Shown here one piece after another: positions 27,799-34,638 of a stretch of DNA of 54,879 nucleotides. A program made the position numbers and the translations under genes. Where the stretch lies: contig JALQXX010000007.1 of the NCBI GenBank assembly GCA_023262965.1, forward strand, positions 1 to 54,879, read 5' to 3'. A model generated the notes under the pieces. That model was not told the origin of the DNA. It saw only the letters and a program-made list of their open reading frames with translations, and ran no database searches. The DNA comes from Candidatus Marinamargulisbacteria bacterium. Lineage in GTDB: Bacteria; Margulisbacteria; Marinamargulisbacteria; UBA817. Numbering within the stretch: the stretch's first letter is position 1; every line of letters starts with the position of its first letter.

Positions 27799-27827
27799 AA
27801 AATACGCCTCAAAGAGACTTGAGTCAA
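27799..27827 (-). promoter_or_regulatory. rlmN promoter, leaderless geometry
   Basis: Minus-strand TTGACT (27822-27827), 17 nt, TATTTT (27799-27804), seven bases, GTG 27791. Its -35 box overlaps that of the divergent promoter within the palindrome TTGAGTCAA (27819-27827). Confidence 0.7.
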
Positions 27828-27847
27828 GCAATGGTTAGTGCTAGTCT
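27819..27847 (+). promoter_or_regulatory. Promoter of the outer-membrane gene pair
   Basis: TTGAGT (27819-27824), 17 nt, TAGTCT (27842-27847), ten bases, ATG 27858. It shares bases with the rlmN -35 box on the other strand, so the two polymerases should compete. Confidence 0.6.
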
Positions 27848-27857
27848 AATAAATAGT

Positions 27858-29252
27858 ATGATCAATAAACACTATATATCAATAATATTTAATTTTATGT
27901 TTATTCTATCAATGTGGTTCATTGTAGGATCCGAATCCCTCGCAAGTCCAGGGAAAAGTCCAGGGAACCGGAACAACAATCGTGGTGGCTACAATACGGA
28001 TGTGCATGTATTGGATACGGAGCGCAAATTTGATCGCATCCAATTTACGCCCGGTCGATTCACCATGTGGTATAACATGTTTATCAATGTGCGGACTTAC
28101 GATACCATAGCGGCATTGAAAACCAATGGGTATGTGGCTGATGATGGCCGATTAACGGAAATGGCCTCTGAAAGTATGTTGCCATTAACACCCGGCCAGT
28201 TCATTGATGATAATCGTATTCGTAGCTACTATCGATCAAAATACCCGACATCATGGATTTATGATGAGTTGGTGCGTATTGGCGTATTGAATACGATGGG
28301 GTACCTTGTGGGCACCGATAACTTTTCTGAAAACTACAAATCCACCGATTTTGATGTGTTTATTCCCGAAATTGATCGTATTGATTTTGAGGTGTCCAAT
28401 CCCGTCATTGCCAAATCGTTAGCCACTGAGTTATTGCGGTTTATTATGGCCGAATCTCAGGTTTTGATTGTTACGCAAGAAGAAACCACGCGATACCAAA
28501 GCAATCGAACCAATTTTTTTGATAATGCATTGGACCAATTGGGGGGATCAATTGTTGGACGTGTTTTGTTTAATGATGGCATTCAAACCGTAAAGCAGAA
28601 GGTTCCGTATTCCCCAAACACATCAATCCATTCACTATTTGGAACCATTTATTTTGGTTTTCCGCCAGCCCCCTATGCCTTCGGAAGTCACAGAAACGTG
28701 GTATTTTACGGAAAAGATAAGCAGCGTTTTGGGGAACTATCGCTAGCAAATGGTCGTGATGATACAACGGTCATTGGAATAGATGCCCAATTTATGTTTG
28801 CAAAATCATCCTCATGGAGTCAAGCCATTCGTTACCAAGGGCCCGGTATTGGTGGGCGTCAATGGACCATTAATGACACCCCATTTACATGGATCAATGC
28901 GCGTTACTTGTGGGGGACCAACGCCGCTTCTTTGGATCAAACCCTATCATTGGGTGCCACCTATTACACCACTCCATTGGCCGACGATGGCAACTTGGGG
29001 TTCCTCGCAGGGGTAAGTGGCACATGGCATATCAGTCGGTTCATTGGCCTTTATTATGGCGCTGAATCCAGCTTTGGCATTCGATTTTCGGGTGATCTAC
29101 CTTGGCAAATAAACACATATGGTATTGGGATAGAAACAACTCTATCACCCGTCCAATTTGGCTTGGGCTATCAATGGCTTGATCTTCTGGTGTGGGGAAA
29201 CAAAATGGCTACATTGGAGGGCATTAGGAGTCACGTTCGCTTCTATTTTTAA
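27858..29252 (+). CDS. Probable outer-membrane protein (unknown family)
   Basis: About 464 residues. Starting at ATG 27858 gives a signal peptide (MINKHYISIIFNFMFILSMW, cleavage near SLASP); the longer frame from 27753 would run into rlmN and its promoter. After a Gly/Asn-rich linker the C-terminal half shows alternating hydrophobic residues with aromatic girdles and ends SHVRFYF, the terminal Phe typical of beta-barrels. The N-terminal half may be a periplasmic domain. Family and cargo are unknown. The next gene follows after three bases. Confidence 0.75.
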   Translation: MINKHYISIIFNFMFILSMWFIVGSESLASPGKSPGNRNNNRGGYNTDVHVLDTERKFDRIQFTPGRFTMWYNMFINVRTYDTIAALKTNGYVADDGRLTEMASESMLPLTPGQFIDDNRIRSYYRSKYPTSWIYDELVRIGVLNTMGYLVGTDNFSENYKSTDFDVFIPEIDRIDFEVSNPVIAKSLATELLRFIMAESQVLIVTQEETTRYQSNRTNFFDNALDQLGGSIVGRVLFNDGIQTVKQKVPYSPNTSIHSLFGTIYFGFPPAPYAFGSHRNVVFYGKDKQRFGELSLANGRDDTTVIGIDAQFMFAKSSSWSQAIRYQGPGIGGRQWTINDTPFTWINARYLWGTNAASLDQTLSLGATYYTTPLADDGNLGFLAGVSGTWHISRFIGLYYGAESSFGIRFSGDLPWQINTYGIGIETTLSPVQFGLGYQWLDLLVWGNKMATLEGIRSHVRFYF

Positions 29253-29255
29253 GGC

Positions 29256-29747
29256 ATGCTTCAACGCATTGGCGCATGGATCATCATTGGTGGGCTGGGG
29301 GTTCCGTTGTGGGCCGGCACTGTATTCATGGATCAATTCCAAGCATGGCAATCGCGGTTGAATATTGGCTATGAACACCCCCTAACAACGCAAGAACGCC
29401 TATATTATACCCTTAATTATTTTTTGTTTTCGGGTGATATTGATGTTTCTGGATGGATGTATGGGGTCGCTTATCGCCGATTTCCCCATACAAAAATACC
29501 ACAATTATTTTATTATTTCGGAATTCGTACAGGAAATATGACCATTCGTGACATGAATACCACCGAAAAACAGTCCATGATTGTTCCTTTTTATGGCGTG
29601 GGATTGACATCCACGTTGTCTCAACGATGGTTTCACACCCTATCCATTGAGGTGACACACACCTGGTTGTACACCGATCGCGTTAATACCGATGAATTAT
29701 TAAAGATCGGCATTATACCGTCGTTTGCGTTTGGCTATTATTTGTAA
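29256..29747 (+). CDS. Small predicted outer-membrane beta-barrel protein
   Basis: 163 residues. A signal peptide (MLQRIGAWIIIGGLGVPLWA, cleavage after GVPLWAG) is followed by alternating aromatic and hydrophobic strands (RLYYTLNYFLF, MYGVAYRRFP, LFYYFGIRTG) and ends FAFGYYL, consistent with an eight-stranded barrel. No family recognised. Three bases after the larger barrel gene, so likely co-expressed and possibly a partner. Confidence 0.7.
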   Translation: MLQRIGAWIIIGGLGVPLWAGTVFMDQFQAWQSRLNIGYEHPLTTQERLYYTLNYFLFSGDIDVSGWMYGVAYRRFPHTKIPQLFYYFGIRTGNMTIRDMNTTEKQSMIVPFYGVGLTSTLSQRWFHTLSIEVTHTWLYTDRVNTDELLKIGIIPSFAFGYYL

Positions 29748-29794
29748 ATTTATGGGACATTCCTATTCGATTCATGTGGCTTAGACTACGTAAT

Positions 29795-29843
29795 AAACAG
29801 TATGTATTGACATATGTGATCGCGAGTTGATACCATACTGTTT
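29795..29843 (+). promoter_or_regulatory. Inverted repeat embracing the transposase-like gene promoter
   Basis: Perfect 10-bp arms AAACAGTATG (29795-29804) and CATACTGTTT (29834-29843) flank 29 nt that contain TTGACA (29807-29812). With an 18-nt spacer the -10 is TACCAT (29831-29836), partly inside the right arm and ten bases before ATG 29847. The layout suits an autoregulatory operator. No second copy was seen downstream of the gene, arguing against ordinary terminal repeats. Confidence 0.6.
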
Positions 29844-29846
29844 GTT

Positions 29847-30743
29847 ATGAAAGTACGGGGGGCAAACGCATGTTGCACACAAAAAAATGCCGTTCGAAAC
29901 GGAACCTATCGCCGGCGTAGTGATCGTCGAGAAATTAGGCGATATAAATGCACTGTTTGCAAAAAAACATACTCAAGCGCAACAAACAGTCCGGCAAAAC
30001 ACCAAAAAAGACGTGATATTAATGGAAAACTTGTACACTTATTAACCCAACCCGTATCGTTGCGGAAAACAGCCCGTTTGCTTGGGGTAACGTACAAAAC
30101 GGTTCGAAAGCATGTTGCTTTCCTGGGAAAGCAGTCTAAAATTACACTACAAAACCAACGTCAGGCTATGTCGCCCGCATCGGACATGCTCATTTATAAA
30201 TTAGCAACCATTGAAAACGCCGTGCTAAAGCCATTAGTGTTAGGAGTGGCTGTAGACAATACGTCTGGGCATGTAATGGGAGTATCCATAACACAAATGC
30301 CAACAAAAAGGTCGCCTACAGACGTTTTAAACACAAAATACAATCCATGTGTACATGCGTGTCTGACGAAATACCATGAACTGCCCCCCGAATTGGCACC
30401 GACCATTACTAGCCGCCCCATTGAATGTGATAGTGACGTTGATTATAGCTCTATTGTTACCCATTTATACTCAATGCCACATTCCCATACAAACACAGCT
30501 GTTGAACATGATCTAAACATCGACGCCTCATCATTGATAACCAATCATCATTTAGCGATGTGTATCGCCAATCTAAGTCAATGGATTACTCGCATCGGGA
30601 ATACCTTCAAAAATCCGAATAGCTTACTGGATCGGGCGATGATACTGGCCTGGATATATAATAAACAGATCCTATCACCATCATCCATACACCTAAAACG
30701 TTGTTTGATACAGCAATTACTAGCGGCTCGTTCCAAACCATAA
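29847..30743 (+). CDS. Transposase-like protein (zinc ribbon, helix-turn-helix, DDE-like core)
   Basis: 298 residues. N-terminal Cys-rich segment (ACCTQKNAVRNGTYRRRSDR then YKCTVCKKTYSS), a helix-turn-helix (SLRKTARLLGVTYKTVRKHV, about 70-90), then an RNase-H-like core with LVLGVAVDNTSGHVMGVSI (first Asp), IECDSDVDYSSI (second Asp) and NHHLAMCIANLSQWITR. This order matches IS1/IS1595-type transposases and their domesticated relatives. The catalytic third acidic residue is uncertain. A decayed copy of the 5' end lies at 20691-20791, so the family has moved or duplicated in this genome. The promoter lies between inverted repeats. Confidence 0.75.
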   Translation: MKVRGANACCTQKNAVRNGTYRRRSDRREIRRYKCTVCKKTYSSATNSPAKHQKRRDINGKLVHLLTQPVSLRKTARLLGVTYKTVRKHVAFLGKQSKITLQNQRQAMSPASDMLIYKLATIENAVLKPLVLGVAVDNTSGHVMGVSITQMPTKRSPTDVLNTKYNPCVHACLTKYHELPPELAPTITSRPIECDSDVDYSSIVTHLYSMPHSHTNTAVEHDLNIDASSLITNHHLAMCIANLSQWITRIGNTFKNPNSLLDRAMILAWIYNKQILSPSSIHLKRCLIQQLLAARSKP

Positions 30744-30832
30744 CCATACCACATTCATTTTTGCGCACGCCCTGGCGTTTTGAAATACACCGTGTTTAGC
30801 CCATAATGCGTATATTTACGACAAATCATGTA

Positions 30833-30949
30833 TCATCTGCTCAGGGCATCTTTTTCAATCACCACATAATGACCATTTCGATGTCGACCTCGTATTCGAG
30901 GTGTATGCCAGCAAACGAATTGGATTACAATCAATGATGCAAAACTCAC
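30833..30949 (-). CDS. Possible small ORF or gene remnant (38 aa)
   Basis: GTG-initiated frame of 38 codons whose C-terminal half (RIRGRHRNGHYVVIEKDALS) looks protein-like in residue and codon choice. No Shine-Dalgarno site or convincing -35 box; TATACA lies five bases before the GTG. It may be the tail of a decayed gene. Low confidence. Confidence 0.2.
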   Translation of the reverse strand: MSFASLIVIQFVCWHTPRIRGRHRNGHYVVIEKDALSR

Positions 30950-30968
30950 ATTTATGTATATTTTCTAT

Positions 30969-30998
30969 AAAAAACTATATTGCGCAATATAGCTTTTT
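30969..30998. terminator. Palindromic hairpin flanked by A and T runs
   Basis: CTATATTGCGCAATATAG (30975-30992) is a perfect 18-bp palindrome preceded by an A run and followed by CTTTTT, so an AU-rich stem with a GCGC loop plus U tail could act as a terminator in both directions. The stem is weak in GC, so efficiency is uncertain. Confidence 0.5.
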
Positions 30999-31203
30999 GT
31001 ATGCATTAAAGGATGTAAATTCCCCCGCTACCAGTCCAAATTAACCAATTTATACGGTAAATGCCCCCTTATCTGCCATTAATTTGTCAAATACCCCACA
31101 AAAACATGCAATCAATCAATCTTGTAAAAAACAAAACATTTTAAAAAAATCATGTTTCTTTTAAATGCTTTTTTGTTTTTAGATACAACTTTATGTATAT
31201 TAA

Positions 31204-31243
31204 AAAGCTCTCGAGTAGGGGGGGGACAATCCTCGAGAGCTTT
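31204..31243 (-). terminator. Strong 12-bp hairpin, terminator-like on the minus strand
   Basis: AAAGCTCTCGAG (31204-31215) and CTCGAGAGCTTT (31232-31243) pair perfectly over 12 bp with a 16-nt loop containing eight G. On the minus strand the stem is followed by a run of T (GCTTTTTAATA), fitting an intrinsic terminator. No clear gene on that strand ends here, which raises the possibility of an untranslated RNA upstream (31250-31550). Confidence 0.6.
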
Positions 31244-31371
31244 AGTTGGTTCGTTATTTGAACCACACTGATATACTACATAATTTTTCAAAGAAGCGCA
31301 ACCCCTTTTTAAAAAATATTTTACATTCCACACAGCCCATGCGTAAACTGAGGTATTTGTATGGGATATAT

Positions 31372-31545
31372 TTATGACACATTGTATTTAGTAACACATG
31401 TCGATTGCGTGTTAGGCATACAATAGACATGGTCCACTGCATCAATAAACCAATCATTCATTCGGCTCATTACGTGGTCATTTCGCCATGATTTGATCTG
31501 CAATTCCGGTTGAATGGTCCGATCTGATCCAAAAAATCTACGCAT
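31372..31545 (-). CDS. Possible small ORF (57 aa)
   Basis: ATG 31545 to TAA, 57 codons, with plausible composition (two Trp, several Asp, GSDRTIQPELQIKSWRND segment). There is no Shine-Dalgarno site and no convincing promoter. It overlaps the interleaved inverted repeats at 31381-31431, so either the RNA structure or the ORF may be accidental. Confidence 0.25.
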   Translation of the reverse strand: MRRFFGSDRTIQPELQIKSWRNDHVMSRMNDWFIDAVDHVYCMPNTQSTCVTKYNVS

Positions 31546-31746
31546 CCCTATGATGCCTTACCCAGGAAGGCGCGGACGTGTTTTTTGGATAGGTTTGTAA
31601 AAAATACAATAACTATATGGCTATTAATCGGATATGCCATCACGAATATAACGAAGAATTTCATTCATCCTGGAATTGTGCTGAAAGCATCCGGTGGGAC
31701 CTATGGTATCTAATGGGCGGTGTAACGCGTAGACACCAATTTAATA

Positions 31747-31775
31747 TTGACAATTGGTTATATTCCCTATACAGT
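31747..31775 (+). promoter_or_regulatory. Promoter of the secretin cassette, leaderless geometry
   Basis: TTGACA (31747-31752), 17 nt, TACAGT (31770-31775), seven bases, ATG 31783. This places the first gene at 31783 and excludes the longer TTG-initiated reading from 31747. Confidence 0.7.
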
Positions 31776-31782
31776 ACTGAGT

Positions 31783-32331
31783 ATGTTTGGGGTGGACATC
31801 GTAACTATTTCAAAAAATCAGTATACATACAACTTCACTGTTGTAGCCAAATCCGAAAAAGCGTTTGTAAATTATTTGTATTTTCATCCAAAACCCAACT
31901 ATTTGATTGTATATATTCAAACTACTATTCGTGATCACGTACAGTCTTGTGTCGATAAAATAGTCCATGCAACAACACTCCCGACATCCGCTATTATTAC
32001 GTATTATCAATACAAGCCCTTTGTATATGGTCATTACAATCGCCAACGCTATTTTTATAGCTTATTGATGGGCACACTGTTTGCACTCATAGGGGCCGCT
32101 TATACCTATCGTGACATTGTGAATATATCGCATCGCATGCCATCTCACCCCAGATCCATTCATTATACCGATGTGTATTCTTTAAAAAACACATTGTGTC
32201 CCACTACAGACTGTATTCAACGACTGGGCTTGTTTCCAGATCGTTGGTTGATTGACGTATCTGAAAAACCGGCCTATGGGCATTCGTGTGTTGCCCTTAC
32301 CGAATCGGTGTATGCATGCGCCCATCGTTAA
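31783..32331 (+). CDS. Membrane protein of unknown family, first gene of secretin cassette
   Basis: 182 residues: about 95 residues likely cytoplasmic, one membrane helix (YFYSLLMGTLFALIGAAYTY, about 100-120), then a periplasmic segment with a Cys pair (LCPTTDC). By position it could stand in for the PilM/PilN part of a type IV pilus or related system, but I see no PilM/PilN signature. Start set by the promoter at 31747-31775. Overlaps the next gene by 16 nt. Confidence 0.7.
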   Translation: MFGVDIVTISKNQYTYNFTVVAKSEKAFVNYLYFHPKPNYLIVYIQTTIRDHVQSCVDKIVHATTLPTSAIITYYQYKPFVYGHYNRQRYFYSLLMGTLFALIGAAYTYRDIVNISHRMPSHPRSIHYTDVYSLKNTLCPTTDCIQRLGLFPDRWLIDVSEKPAYGHSCVALTESVYACAHR

Positions 32332-32561
32332 TTGTCGTCTTTATCATGGTGTTTATGACCATACTATACATGTATTATGATACCAATCATATTGAAGCAT
32401 CGCTGAATCATGTATTGAAAAATACGTGCACCATTCCATCGAATACCCTGAGCTTAATCGATAGTTTGGCCACAATTAATACCGCTCCCTGTCACCATCA
32501 ATGGGTGGCGCTATACATGGACACCCAATCACCGTATATTCAGGCCGTTATTTTGCCATGA
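32316..32561 (+). CDS. Small bitopic membrane protein, second gene of secretin cassette
   Basis: 81 residues: an N-terminal membrane anchor (MRPSLIVVFIMVFMTILYMY) and a short periplasmic domain with two Cys (NTCTIPSN and APCHHQW). Its place between a membrane protein and a secretin is where PilO/PilP-type linkers occur, but it is far smaller and not recognisable as either. Starts inside the previous gene and overlaps the secretin by four bases (ATGA). Confidence 0.65.
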   Translation: MRPSLIVVFIMVFMTILYMYYDTNHIEASLNHVLKNTCTIPSNTLSLIDSLATINTAPCHHQWVALYMDTQSPYIQAVILP

Positions 32562-33463
32562 CATCGATTATTATGGCCATGTTTGGACTAATCATTACCT
32601 GTATACCCATAGTCGCCCAATCCCCAATTATTCAATACAGTCCCCAAAAATCCGCCCCAGAATCCTTTCACTATGTCTATTTAAAACACATTAAAACCAC
32701 CCAATTGCTCACCACATTACAGGCCGTATGCCCTACCTGCGATTGGTCCGTTAATCATGCAATGCAAAGTGTGGGGCTCCGTACCCATGATGCTCAATGG
32801 GCCGTGTATCGTCAGGCGATTCAATTGGTGGATAAACCCGTATCGCAAGTTCGATTAGCGATTGATATTATTGAAGTAACCAATACTGAATCGGACCGTT
32901 ATCAACAATTATTTTCCCATTTAACCGATCCCATTATTCAGGGCGACACCATCAAAACCATGTTGCAAATGATGGTTAGTGCTGGGCAAGCAACCATTGT
33001 ATCCTCGCCCACATTGACGGGCTCCTCCGGCACAGCCATTACACTCATGGTTGGCGAAAAAATTCCATATGTACGTACCGTTGAAACCAATGGGTATCGA
33101 AATCATCAATTGGAATACTTGAATTCCGGTATAACCATTGATATTACACCCTATGTGCATTATGCCGGAACCATTCATATGGACATTGACCTCACATACA
33201 ACACCGTGAACGGGTATCGTAGTGATATGGGGATGGATTTACCCATTGTAGCCAATCGACAATCCACCGTATCGCTGTACTGCAAAGCGGGCGAATCAAT
33301 TGTATTTGCGGGGTTTATTGATAAAGCCAATCACAATACCATCGAAAAAGTGCCCTTTTTGGGGGATATCCCCCTATTGGGATTATTGTTTCAACGCAAA
33401 TTGACAACATCACACAGTACCGATGTGATTTATCGCATTACCCCGCATCAGTTGCCGCACTAA
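32558..33463 (+). CDS. Short secretin (type II/IV pilus secretin family)
   Basis: Outer-membrane gated pore subunit. 301 residues, against 400-700 for PilQ or GspD. Signal peptide MTSIIMAMFGLIITCIPIVA, one N1-like module (FHYVYLKHIKTTQLLTTLQA, with a CPTC pair), then the secretin core: VSSPTLTGSSGTAITLMVG, EYLNSGITIDITPYV, and the signature VPFLGDIPLLGLLFQ. No N0/AMIN domain and no C-terminal S domain. ATG 32558 overlaps the upstream stop. The last 54 nt are antisense to the FAD oxidoreductase. Confidence 0.9.
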   Translation: MTSIIMAMFGLIITCIPIVAQSPIIQYSPQKSAPESFHYVYLKHIKTTQLLTTLQAVCPTCDWSVNHAMQSVGLRTHDAQWAVYRQAIQLVDKPVSQVRLAIDIIEVTNTESDRYQQLFSHLTDPIIQGDTIKTMLQMMVSAGQATIVSSPTLTGSSGTAITLMVGEKIPYVRTVETNGYRNHQLEYLNSGITIDITPYVHYAGTIHMDIDLTYNTVNGYRSDMGMDLPIVANRQSTVSLYCKAGESIVFAGFIDKANHNTIEKVPFLGDIPLLGLLFQRKLTTSHSTDVIYRITPHQLPH

Positions 33464-34369
33464 TCGTGGCGCGTGAAACAATCCGTGACCACCCAGTCCA
33501 TTAATACAGCCCATGTTGGGATACGTCGGATGCCATCCCGCATATGGCTGACGGTTGGCCAAACACGAGCGAATCCCCATCATCACACGTTGCAGCCTAA
33601 AGCGGGGGACGCTATGCGTTGTCAATGCATGGCATAATCGACCCAATGCATTATGGGATTCATTTTTTTGCCAAAATACCGATGCCCCGTACATATGCAT
33701 ACGGTCCGTTATGGGACACAACCAATGCCCATTATGAATAATTCGTTTGGGTATCGGCCGATCGGATTCCACAACTAAAATATGTCCATACGCTTGTTTA
33801 AATACCAATTGCGAAAAAAACGGGTTGCGATTCCCCCAATGGCCCTCACAAAATACCAGTGATTGGCCCTGAACCCCTTTAATCCGAATCGTATTGCCTT
33901 GCGGTATAATTGCGGTATACGGTACCCATTCATTAATCCACGTGGCCTTTTTTTGAATATAGTCTGCTGCTAGATTGAGCAACCGGTTTGTATCCACACG
34001 ATAGCTATCCATTTCAAATTGAATCCGACCGGGTTTACATATATCGTGAGTAGCACTTGCCGGATACATCAGCGATCGAACAAATGGATCATTTTGAGAG
34101 CGCACCCACATCGAATATTCGGTTTCTGAATGCAAAATACGCACCAATCGATACGGCTCTAAAAAGTGTCCTCCCAGCGTCCCTTCCAATTCCCGATAAA
34201 ATTGAATAATGCGATTGTATGACTCCCCTTGGGCCGCACCAATGTAACGCAGTTGCGGTCCAATTAGTGGATTCATCAGGCCCAGGGCTATTCGTGATGT
34301 GGACGACTGCAATTGACCCGCATACACGCAAACGGACTCTCCGCGATTTATAGCGGCTATGGCCATCAA
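33410..34369 (-). CDS. FAD-dependent oxidoreductase (DAO/glycine-oxidase-like), start unresolved
   Basis: 319 residues from the first canonical in-frame start (TTG 34369). The same frame extends upstream to 34420 and encodes NTVIIGQGIAGAL, the GxGxxG dinucleotide-binding motif a DAO-family protein needs, yet that extension has no ATG, GTG or TTG. The C-terminal YAGWHPTYPNMGCINGLGGHG matches the second FAD-contact region of the family. The true start may be a rare codon: ATA at 34414 overlaps the leader-ORF stop in ATAA form. Substrate unknown. Its 3' end overlaps the convergent secretin by 54 nt. Confidence 0.75.
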   Translation of the reverse strand: MMAIAAINRGESVCVYAGQLQSSTSRIALGLMNPLIGPQLRYIGAAQGESYNRIIQFYRELEGTLGGHFLEPYRLVRILHSETEYSMWVRSQNDPFVRSLMYPASATHDICKPGRIQFEMDSYRVDTNRLLNLAADYIQKKATWINEWVPYTAIIPQGNTIRIKGVQGQSLVFCEGHWGNRNPFFSQLVFKQAYGHILVVESDRPIPKRIIHNGHWLCPITDRMHMYGASVFWQKNESHNALGRLCHALTTHSVPRFRLQRVMMGIRSCLANRQPYAGWHPTYPNMGCINGLGGHGLFHAPRLVRQLMRGNAINHIGTV

Positions 34370-34410
34370 CGCGCCTGCAATCCCTTGTCCTATAATAACG
34401 GTATTGTAGA

Positions 34411-34497
34411 TTATAGCCCCCTAAAAAAAGTCCCCCAACGGCGGGGGACTTGTGTATTAATAGCAGGCAACCACCCGTCAATCGATCCCGTTCTCAT
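34411..34497 (-). CDS. 28-codon leader ORF spanning an intrinsic terminator
   Basis: AGGAGG precedes ATG 34497; the ORF encodes a 28-residue peptide (beginning MRTGSIDGWLPAINTQ and containing VPRRWGTFFRGL) and stops with TAA at 34411. The codons for QVPRRWGTF are the terminator hairpin at 34428-34451, so a translating ribosome would prevent the hairpin. Two Trp and tandem Arg codons are present but no long run of one amino acid. The stop lies at the head of the FAD oxidoreductase frame. A translated attenuator is the favoured reading; a plain small protein is possible. Confidence 0.5.
   Translation of the reverse strand: MRTGSIDGWLPAINTQVPRRWGTFFRGL
34428..34451 (-). terminator. Intrinsic terminator/attenuator before the FAD oxidoreductase
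   Basis: AAGTCCCCC (34428-34436), loop AACGGC, GGGGGACTT (34443-34451): a 9-bp GC-rich stem followed on the minus strand by seven T. It lies inside the leader ORF. Downstream a TATAAT (minus, about 34409-34414) with TTGGGG 17 nt upstream inside the hairpin may be a second promoter. Confidence 0.85.
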
Positions 34498-34543
34498 TGT
34501 ATTGCTACCTCCTATTATTTATTATCACTATGCACTATCTAAT

Positions 34544-34580
34544 TAATCGTATTTTACGATTACACCCTAACAACTATCAA
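34544..34580 (-). promoter_or_regulatory. Promoter with operator-like dyad for leader ORF and FAD oxidoreductase
   Basis: Minus-strand TTGATA (34575-34580), 18 nt, TAAAAT (34551-34556). The -10 box is centred in a perfect 8-bp dyad, TAATCGTA-TTT-TACGATTA (34544-34562), a likely repressor site. Transcription would start near 34544, giving a 47-nt leader before the small ORF. Confidence 0.65.
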
Positions 34581-34595
34581 GGCAGCAAATAAAAA

Positions 34596-34620
34596 GCCCT
34601 CCATGTGGAGGGCTTTTTTT
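34596..34620. terminator. Bidirectional intrinsic terminator
   Basis: GCCCTCC-ATGT-GGAGGGC with seven T on the plus strand and five A before it, so it can end transcription on either strand. On the minus strand it is 19 nt past the stop of the lipoprotein gene at 34639. Confidence 0.9.
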
Positions 34621-34638
34621 GTCAATCATATCCGTTGA

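Larger units (their letters stand above)
30744..31782. other. Gene-poor region between transposase-like gene and secretin cassette
   Basis: About 1 kb without a convincing gene. It holds a weak ACGCC-CT-GGCGTTT hairpin just after the transposase-like gene (30767-30780), an ACCTCG-TATT-CGAGGT hairpin (30887-30902), two strong hairpins listed separately, a TGGTTC-N7-GAACCA hairpin (31247-31265), interleaved inverted repeats (31381-31431), two short minus-strand ORFs listed separately, and the promoter of the next gene. The frames at 31112-31333, 31254-31457 (minus) and 31617-31934 (plus) do not look coding. Confidence 0.6.

Noticed and set aside
29795-29843. Inverted repeat as terminal repeats of an insertion sequence
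   Set aside because: Both arms lie upstream of the gene; no copy was found after it.
31412-31418. GTTAGGC as an integron attC core site
   Set aside because: It fits GTTRRRY but no matching RYYYAAC partner lies at the right distance, and there is no cassette array.
31617-31934. 105-codon plus-strand frame before the secretin cassette
   Set aside because: It contains the leaderless promoter of the gene at 31783, overlaps that gene in another frame and has no protein-like pattern.
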